From positions 1 through 43,465 of the forward strand of contig JAPOWV010000039.1 of NCBI GenBank assembly GCA_026707445.1: a DNA stretch of 43,465 bases, in the 5' to 3' direction. The notes under the pieces are model-generated. The model was not told the origin of the DNA, made no database searches, and saw only the letters and a program-made list of their open reading frames with translations. The translations under genes were made by a program, and so were the position numbers. The DNA comes from Gammaproteobacteria bacterium (GTDB taxonomy: Bacteria; Pseudomonadota; Gammaproteobacteria; Steroidobacterales; Foliamicaceae). Shown one piece after another: positions 38,264 to 43,465 of the stretch (positions are counted from its first letter, which is position 1; every line of letters begins with the position of its first letter).

Positions 38264-39616
38264 CTATGCCGGTTCCGGCCCGGCGATGCCTGCGGCCTGC
38301 GCCCTGCGGCGCCTGGCCTCGTGCCGCAACAACAGCAGCGCGAGCGTGAACACTACCACGTTCCCGCAGCCCACCATCACGAAGGGACCGTAAGCCGCCC
38401 AGTTATCGAAAAGCCAGCCGCCGAAAACCCCGGACATCATGATCCCCACGGCGCCGAAAAAGCTGAACAGTCCGATCACCGCGCCGCGGCCGCGCACCGG
38501 CGCCTCCTTGCCGATCAGGGCGATGGCCGAGAGCTGCGCGCACATTTCGCCCATGCCGATCAGGGCCGCGCCGAGGAACATCCAGTTGCTGATGGGATCG
38601 GGGAAGAACGGCATCGCGAGATAACCGCAGGCCGCAAGGAACATGGCGATCGCGATGCCCGCCACGCGGTCGATACGGTCGAGGATCGGCGCCATGATCG
38701 CCGCCCAGGGCACGGCAAACGCCTGGGCGACCACGTAGAAAAGGACCGCGCGCGCCTGCGCCTCCTCGCTGGACAGGCCCTGCTCCATGCCCACCTGCCG
38801 CAGCCACAGCGAATAGAACACGCTCACGACGGCCAGGTCACCGCGCGAGACCAGTGCGCCGACATAGGCCAGGGCCACCCTTGGACTGCGCGCCGCGCGG
38901 AACGCGACGCCCCAGGTCTTGAAAATGCCCTCCCGTTTCGTGACCTGGGCCGGCGCCCCCGGCTTGAGGAAGATGATGAGCACTACGGCCACCACCATGC
39001 AGGCCGCAGCCGCCGTCCAGAACGTGGCCCGCCCCACCATGACCGAGTCCAGGCCCATGTTCTTGTAGCCTTCGATCAGCCTTCCGGCAAACCCGTTGAC
39101 CACGCTGATGCCGATCCCGTTGAGTATGAAGGCCACCGCCTGGAACCGGCTGCGCGAAGCCTCGTCGGGATAATCGTTGATGACCGAAGCCAGCATGGCG
39201 GATATGCAGGCGGCGCCGATCGCGAATATGGGCCGCGCCAGGTACAGGTGCTCGGCCGCGGTGGCCATGGGGTAGAGCACGTAGCAGATGCCCACCATGC
39301 TGAAGCCCAGCGCGTAGACCACCCGCCGCCCGACCCGATCGGACAGCGTTCCCAGCAGGTACACCGTCGCGAGAACGACGATTTCGTTGATCAGAAGAAG
39401 TCGGCCGGCCAGCCCGCCCCACTCGGTCTGGGGAATTCCCAGGTTCGTGAACAGGTAGCCCTGCTGCACGTTGATAAACGTGAGCAGGCCGATGGAGAAG
39501 AACGCCCCGAAGTAAAGCGCGTTCACATGGCGGCTGCGCACCCCCTCCTCCAGGCGCAGCGGAATCAGTCCGAGGACCCGGTAAACGCCCCCCGTTGACG
39601 ATTGTGAATCTGCCAT
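38264..39616 (-). CDS. MFS transporter, homologue of the carrier at 34618
   Basis: A 450-residue carrier with 12 membrane segments and SDRVGRRVVYALG in loop 2-3. It is the first gene of the leftward DUF1838 operon and is homologous along its length to the MFS at 34618. The start at 39616 lies in a 70-bp gap shared with the divergent racemase-fold gene; upstream AT-rich sequence could hold a promoter but I see no strong consensus. A carrier for the compound bound or processed by the DUF1838 proteins is the natural inference. Confidence 0.87.
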   Translation of the reverse strand: MADSQSSTGGVYRVLGLIPLRLEEGVRSRHVNALYFGAFFSIGLLTFINVQQGYLFTNLGIPQTEWGGLAGRLLLINEIVVLATVYLLGTLSDRVGRRVVYALGFSMVGICYVLYPMATAAEHLYLARPIFAIGAACISAMLASVINDYPDEASRSRFQAVAFILNGIGISVVNGFAGRLIEGYKNMGLDSVMVGRATFWTAAAACMVVAVVLIIFLKPGAPAQVTKREGIFKTWGVAFRAARSPRVALAYVGALVSRGDLAVVSVFYSLWLRQVGMEQGLSSEEAQARAVLFYVVAQAFAVPWAAIMAPILDRIDRVAGIAIAMFLAACGYLAMPFFPDPISNWMFLGAALIGMGEMCAQLSAIALIGKEAPVRGRGAVIGLFSFFGAVGIMMSGVFGGWLFDNWAAYGPFVMVGCGNVVVFTLALLLLRHEARRRRAQAAGIAGPEPA

Positions 39617-39686
39617 CCGGGCGGATACTCAACTATTTACTGCGGAATTACAATCCCTGCGAACCATTTCCCGCCGGAGAACCCCC

Positions 39687-40430
39687 ATGACCGACTATCA
39701 CGGGCACCGCCTGCGCGTCGGCCTCGCCGTGCCTTCCACGAACACCACGGTGCAGCCGGAGTGCGAACTGCTGCGCCCGCCGGGCGTAACCAACCAAACC
39801 GGCCGGGTGAGCATCCGCCAGCGCAGGATCACCACCGAGAAGGACTTCCTCGAGCACGTGCAGGCCATGCGCGACGGCATGGGCGACGCCATCGACCGCG
39901 TCTGCTCGGCGCAGGTCGACCACGTCATCATGGGCGTGGCGCTGGAGGCGTTCTGGGGCGGCGTGAAACAGGCGGCGGAACTCCAGGAGGGCCTGGAGCA
40001 GCGGGCCGGAGTGGGTATCTCGATGGGCTCTACGGCCACGGTCGCGGCTCTCAGGGCGTTCGGGGTGGAGAAGATCGCGGTGCTGACGCCGCACATGCCG
40101 CGCGGCGACGAACAGGTGCGCGACTACTTCGTGGAGGCGGGCTTCGACGTGCTGCGCCTGATCGGCCTCAAGTGCCCGTCACCCATCGAGATCGCCCACA
40201 CGACGGGACCGCGGATGCGCTCCGCCTTGCGCGAACTGGACGGCGCGGACGCCGAGGCGATCGTGCAGGTCGGGACCAACCTGCCGGCCATGGACATCTG
40301 CGCCGAGGCCGAGCCCTGGCTGGGCAAGCCGGTGCTGGCGATCAACGCCGTCACCTACTGGGACGCGCTGCGCCGCTCGGGCATCCGCGACCGCATCTAC
40401 GGCCACGGCCGCATCCTCGAGGATTACTGA
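39687..40430 (+). CDS. maleate isomerase/arylmalonate decarboxylase-fold protein without the usual cysteines
   Basis: A 247-residue two-lobed protein of the Asp/Glu racemase superfamily, nearest to maleate cis-trans isomerases: N-terminal VGLAVPSTNTTVQPE, GISMGSTATVAALRAFGVEKIAVLTP and C-terminal VGTNLPAMD. Isomerases and racemases use two catalytic Cys; here the positions appear as Val84 (IMGVALEAF) and Gly196 (QVGTNLP). A subgroup with this pattern seems to exist, possibly with another chemistry. CCGGAGAACCCCC lies before the ATG; a TACAAT at 39649-39654 may be the -10 box. It is divergent from the DUF1838-MFS operon, hence perhaps a step of the same pathway. Confidence 0.8.
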   Translation: MTDYHGHRLRVGLAVPSTNTTVQPECELLRPPGVTNQTGRVSIRQRRITTEKDFLEHVQAMRDGMGDAIDRVCSAQVDHVIMGVALEAFWGGVKQAAELQEGLEQRAGVGISMGSTATVAALRAFGVEKIAVLTPHMPRGDEQVRDYFVEAGFDVLRLIGLKCPSPIEIAHTTGPRMRSALRELDGADAEAIVQVGTNLPAMDICAEAEPWLGKPVLAINAVTYWDALRRSGIRDRIYGHGRILEDY

Positions 40431-40443
40431 AGGCGAGGAGGGC

Positions 40444-41997
40444 TCAGTCCGGCGGGGGAGGCGGGGCCTGATCGAAAGGATTGGGCTCGTCCTCGCCGAG
40501 CAGAAAGGACGAACCCTCCTCGAACGGAGACGGCGTAGCCGTGGGCAGGGACAGCGGCAAGGTCCTTCCGTTCAGTTCGACACTCCCGTTTACCAGCGCC
40601 ACGCTCAGGGTGTACCCCGTTTCGTTCTCCTCCAGCAACATCCGGGTCAGCTCCGCCTGCAACAGGCCCGGTCCGAACAGGTCCTCCGCCGCCACCTTTG
40701 GAAGCTCGATGTCCAGCGTGTATTCGAGCGACGACACGATGGCGGGCAGGCTCGCCATGTCCGTGCCGGCGGGGACGCGATCCGGGTAAAAGGCCTGGTG
40801 CGCATCCATCTTCAGGGCATGCTCGCCCTGGTACAGGACGACGGTACTGATGTCGGCGTAGGGGCCGTCCGCCACCATTGCGCGGATGGCTTCCTTCATT
40901 TCCTCGGTAAGCGACGGCAGAGCGGCCGCCAGCATCCCCTCCGGCGGCGGCGCGGCCTGCTCCGGCGGCGGGTTCTCCAGCGACTGCGGGTCATCGGGCG
41001 GAGCATCGAAAACCCCGGCACTCAGGGCGTCCATCAATTTCAGCACCGCGGCCTCGCTGAAGCCTCCGGCATCCTGGTTCAGTTCCAGCGCCCCGAACTC
41101 CCTCTCCATTACCTCCAGGGATTCGATCTCCAGCCGGCCATCGATTCGATACAGGCCATCCTCGCCCACGCTTGAGCTGCCTAGCGAATTCAGTCCGTTC
41201 ATGCGCACCAGCGTATTACCCCCCGCGCCTTCGACATGGACCTCTGCGATGGAAGTATTCGATTCGGATGGGGCCAGGAACGCACCGCTTGCCAGACCCT
41301 GCGGATATTCGGTACGGCTGTCGATATCCGTCATCGAAATGCGGATGCCCGCGTCGGCCATCCCGGTTTGCACGTCGATTTTCTCCAGGGTTGCGTCCTG
41401 CAACTGGAACGCATTCGGGCCGGTCCACTCGCCGGCCAGCCGGCCGCCGGCGAGATTCACGAATACCGGCCCGACGCGCCAGTCCAGCGTCCGGAACTCC
41501 ACCCGGTTGCTGACCGTGCCGCCGGAGAATGAACTCACGTGGACGTCAATGAAATTGCCGCCGCTTTCGTCCAGATCCGATTCAGCCTCCATGGCCCCGG
41601 CGCCCGGATCGATGCGGCCGCGGGCATTGAACAGGCCCACGCCCGGGCCCACCGCGAAAAATACCGGGCCATGCGCGATTTCCAGGTCAATCGCGATCGG
41701 TCCGGAATCAAATGCCGCAAGAACGGCCGACAATTCGGTTCCGAAGGCGTCGCCCAGAGGGTCTTGCCCGGCCACGGGCGGGCCCGCCAGGTTTTCGGGC
41801 GGTTGCCATTCAAGTCGCGCGGTGGACGAGAACCAGCCCCGCCGGTATTCCACAACTTCCATCTGCAAGCCGTACGGCATGTTCGTCACACGGCTCTTGA
41901 GGGTCCGTTCGGCGACCTGCCCGAAGTAGCCCGCCGGCAGAACGATGCCGGCCGCAACCAGAAGAACTGCCGAGATTGCGATTGCGCTCTTTTTCAT
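40444..41997 (-). CDS. YdgA/DUF945-family exported protein
   Basis: A 517-residue protein with an N-terminal signal or anchor (AIAISAVLLVAAGIVLPAGYF) and the DUF945 opening (VAERTLKSRVTNMPYGLQMEVVEYRRGWFSSTARLEW), the remainder being long beta-rich repeats with little specific conservation, and a Pro-rich tail. Family members are periplasmic/inner-membrane-anchored and proposed to be envelope-related; function is unclear. The ATG at 41997 has CTGGAGG 7 nt upstream and is preferred over 42042. The leader holds a promoter and competing hairpins. Confidence 0.85.
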   Translation of the reverse strand: MKKSAIAISAVLLVAAGIVLPAGYFGQVAERTLKSRVTNMPYGLQMEVVEYRRGWFSSTARLEWQPPENLAGPPVAGQDPLGDAFGTELSAVLAAFDSGPIAIDLEIAHGPVFFAVGPGVGLFNARGRIDPGAGAMEAESDLDESGGNFIDVHVSSFSGGTVSNRVEFRTLDWRVGPVFVNLAGGRLAGEWTGPNAFQLQDATLEKIDVQTGMADAGIRISMTDIDSRTEYPQGLASGAFLAPSESNTSIAEVHVEGAGGNTLVRMNGLNSLGSSSVGEDGLYRIDGRLEIESLEVMEREFGALELNQDAGGFSEAAVLKLMDALSAGVFDAPPDDPQSLENPPPEQAAPPPEGMLAAALPSLTEEMKEAIRAMVADGPYADISTVVLYQGEHALKMDAHQAFYPDRVPAGTDMASLPAIVSSLEYTLDIELPKVAAEDLFGPGLLQAELTRMLLEENETGYTLSVALVNGSVELNGRTLPLSLPTATPSPFEEGSSFLLGEDEPNPFDQAPPPPPD

Positions 41998-42019
41998 AAA
42001 GAGCCTCCAGAAAAACGTA

Positions 42020-42066
42020 GGCCCCGCACCAAAAAACGCCAACCCTATGCCTTGGGGGCCGGGTTG
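42020..42066 (-). promoter_or_regulatory. leader with two competing hairpins and T-runs (attenuator-like)
   Basis: On the minus strand CAACCC (42066-42061) can pair with GGGTTG (42045-42040), followed three bases later by six T; GGCCCC (42060-42055) can instead pair with GGGGCC (42025-42020), followed after three bases by five T. The two stems interlock and cannot easily coexist. It lies after the promoter and before the DUF945 start, and could also stop readthrough from the upstream MFS gene. Stems are only 6 bp. Confidence 0.4.
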
Positions 42067-42095
42067 ACCAGCCGATATTCTTGTTGTTTGGCGGC

Positions 42096-42124
42096 AATTT
42101 AGACGTTCGGCGCCGCGCGGTCAA
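42096..42124 (-). promoter_or_regulatory. sigma70-type promoter of the DUF945 gene
   Basis: TTGACC (42124-42119) and TAAATT (42101-42096) on the minus strand are 17 bp apart. Transcription would begin near 42089, leaving a leader of about 92 nt before the ATG at 41997. It starts just past the stop of the UMF1-type MFS gene. Confidence 0.65.
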
Positions 42125-42142
42125 CCGGGTGCCGGCGTTCTT

Positions 42143-43411
42143 CTACGATGTTTCCCTGACGCGGGTCAGCAGGGCGAAGCCGGCGATCAGCAGCACCAGG
42201 ATCGCGAGCACGCCCAGGCGCTGACTGTCCAGGACCAGGGCCGCGTAGCCGGTGAGGATAGGTCCCAGGATCGCCGCGAAGCGTCCGAACATGTTGTAGA
42301 AACCGAACATTTCGGTGGACTTGCCGGGCGGGGCCAGGCGCGCGAACATCGACCGGCTCAGGCTCTGCACGCCGCCCTGGGCGAGGCCGATCATCGCCGC
42401 CAGCAGGTAGAAGTGCCAGACCTGGCTGGCCATGCTGGCCAGGAAGGTCACCAGGCAATAGACCGCCAGCGCCACGTAGATGCAGCGCCGCGGGCCGAAG
42501 CGGCGGCCGGCGAACCCGAAGGCCAGCGTGGCGGGAAACCCGAGGTAGTTGGTTACCAGGATCGCGAACACCAGGTGCGAGGGCGGCAGATTGATCGCCG
42601 CGCCGAAATCCACCGCCATCTTGATGATCGTGTAAACGCCGTCGATATAGAGGAAATACGCCAGCAGGAACAGCCAGAGCTGCGGGTAGCGGCGGGCCTC
42701 GCGCAGCGTGGACCCGAGCTGCCGCCAGGCCGCGCCCAGGCGCGCCGGACGGCCGGCGCTCTTCGCGCGGCCGCGTTCCCGCAGCAGCGGAATCGAGAAC
42801 AGCACCCACCAGGCGCCCACCACCAGCATGCTCACCTGCATCGCCTGCACCTGCGAATCCAGGCCGAACCGCGCGGGGTCCACCGTGACCAGCGCGCAAA
42901 GGGTGAACAGCATCGCGCTGCCGATGTAGCCCAGCGCAAATCCGTATGCGGAAACCAGGTCGTACTGTTTCGGTTCGGCGACCTCGGTCAGAAGCGCGTC
43001 ATAGAACACATTGGCGGCGGAATAGCCGAGCCAGGCCAGAACGAACAGCGAAAGCCCCGTCGTCCATTGCCCGGCGCCCGGTAGCGCCAGCAGCACCGTG
43101 CATATGGCGCCCGGCACCACGCATACCGCCAGCATCCGGCGCAGGCGCCCGCCCTGGTCCGCCAGCGCGCCCAGAAGCGGGGCGCCCAGGGCCAGCAGCA
43201 GCGCCGCGATGCTGTTGGCCGAGCCCCAGATGAACGTGATTTCGGTGGACGTCTCACCCGCGGACCAGTGTTCGCGCAGCAGCAGCGGCACGAAGGAGGT
43301 CATGACGATCAGGGCGAAGGCCGAATTGGCCCAGTCGTACATCGCCCAGCGCCAGGCATCGCCTGACAGCACCCGCAAGGTAGCGGAACGTCTGGCGCGC
43401 GCGACGCTCAA
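42143..43411 (-). CDS. MFS transporter of the UMF1/Atg22-like type
   Basis: A 422-residue carrier. The N-terminal WAMYDWANSAFALIVMTSF motif is the signature of the UMF1/Atg22 MFS group, and APLLGALADQGGRLRRML is the loop 2-3 motif. Members export or recycle amino acids or other small solutes in some organisms; the substrate here is not known. The TTG at 43411 shares TTGA with the stop of the upstream gene and has AGGAGGAG at about 12 nt, so translation is coupled. Twelve hydrophobic segments are visible. Not evidently tied to the catabolic genes. Confidence 0.85.
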   Translation of the reverse strand: MSVARARRSATLRVLSGDAWRWAMYDWANSAFALIVMTSFVPLLLREHWSAGETSTEITFIWGSANSIAALLLALGAPLLGALADQGGRLRRMLAVCVVPGAICTVLLALPGAGQWTTGLSLFVLAWLGYSAANVFYDALLTEVAEPKQYDLVSAYGFALGYIGSAMLFTLCALVTVDPARFGLDSQVQAMQVSMLVVGAWWVLFSIPLLRERGRAKSAGRPARLGAAWRQLGSTLREARRYPQLWLFLLAYFLYIDGVYTIIKMAVDFGAAINLPPSHLVFAILVTNYLGFPATLAFGFAGRRFGPRRCIYVALAVYCLVTFLASMASQVWHFYLLAAMIGLAQGGVQSLSRSMFARLAPPGKSTEMFGFYNMFGRFAAILGPILTGYAALVLDSQRLGVLAILVLLIAGFALLTRVRETS

Positions 43412-43465
43412 GCGGCGCTTTGCTCCTCCTGCAGAACGTCCATCTCGCGCATTGCCAGTTGCATG
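43408..43465 (-). CDS. 3' end of an unidentified gene (partial)
   Basis: The minus strand frame open from the window edge reads MQLAMREMDVLQEEQSAA and ends with TGA at 43410-43408, overlapping the TTG start of the MFS gene. Either the C-terminus of a longer protein or a tiny upstream ORF; the AGGAGGAG within it is the ribosome site of the next gene. No family can be assigned. Confidence 0.45.
   Translation of the reverse strand, partial: MQLAMREMDVLQEEQSAA

Noticed and set aside
1..43465. CRISPR arrays, tRNA or rRNA genes, insertion sequences and attachment sites
   Set aside because: I looked for regularly spaced repeats, transposase motifs, cloverleaf-like stretches and conserved rRNA segments and saw none; a covariance or profile search would be needed to exclude small RNAs.

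Overview
The window is GC-rich, gene-dense bacterial DNA with about 38 protein genes and no stretch over 300 bp without one; I saw no RNA gene, IS element or CRISPR array. Mpl, a monofunctional PPi-type phosphofructokinase beside adk, a YdgA/DUF945 protein, an S46 peptidase and a TonB receptor with a proteobacterial TonB box suggest an uncultured, probably marine or host-associated, gammaproteobacterium with an aerobic heterotrophic life. The alphaproteobacterial style of pheA is a discordant note. Taxonomy is inference from gene content only.

Layout. 1-770: left edge and a vapBC toxin-antitoxin pair. 949-4188: an exported molybdenum hydroxylase split over two strands (large subunit leftward; 2Fe-2S subunit plus lipoprotein cytochrome c rightward). 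4199-5200: a membrane protein and HTH_34-type regulator behind a strong promoter overlapped by an inverted repeat. 5225-9693: a leftward operon DUF2891 - UbiD-like decarboxylase - DUF1838 - DUF1838. 9791-11185: a PaaK-like CoA ligase. 11163-14111: an ABC exporter (permease, ATPase) with an exported CbiX-like chelatase-fold protein. 14220-20609: housekeeping block (S46 dipeptidyl-peptidase, mpl, membrane protein, adk, PPi-PFK, DUF1244). 20681-23552: pheA, EthD-family protein, ThDP enzyme. 23525-27879: second UbiD-like decarboxylase with MFS carrier, divergent from Rieske oxygenase alpha and beta subunits. 27921-32720: sulfatase lipoprotein, then a TonB-dependent receptor with an unknown exported protein. 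32849-39616: leftward run MFS - DUF1838 - (small ORF) - DUF1838 - MFS - MFS - ferredoxin. 39687-43465: Asp/Glu-racemase-fold enzyme lacking the usual cysteines, DUF945 protein, UMF1-type MFS protein and the end of one more gene.

How it may fit together. The accessory genes look like a dispersed catabolic and uptake set for an unidentified, perhaps sulfated, aromatic or polycyclic organic acid: TonB import, periplasmic desulfation and oxidation (sulfatase, molybdenum hydroxylase with its cytochrome), carriers in the inner membrane, ring dihydroxylation or monohydroxylation (Rieske plus ferredoxin), non-oxidative decarboxylation (two UbiD-like enzymes), CoA activation (PaaK-like), and C-C bond chemistry (ThDP enzyme). 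Four exported DUF1838 proteins, a family without a known function, sit repeatedly beside UbiD or MFS genes and are the best candidates for something undescribed. No ferredoxin reductase, prFMN synthase (UbiX), formylglycine-generating enzyme or catabolic regulator is encoded here, so those functions must come from elsewhere.
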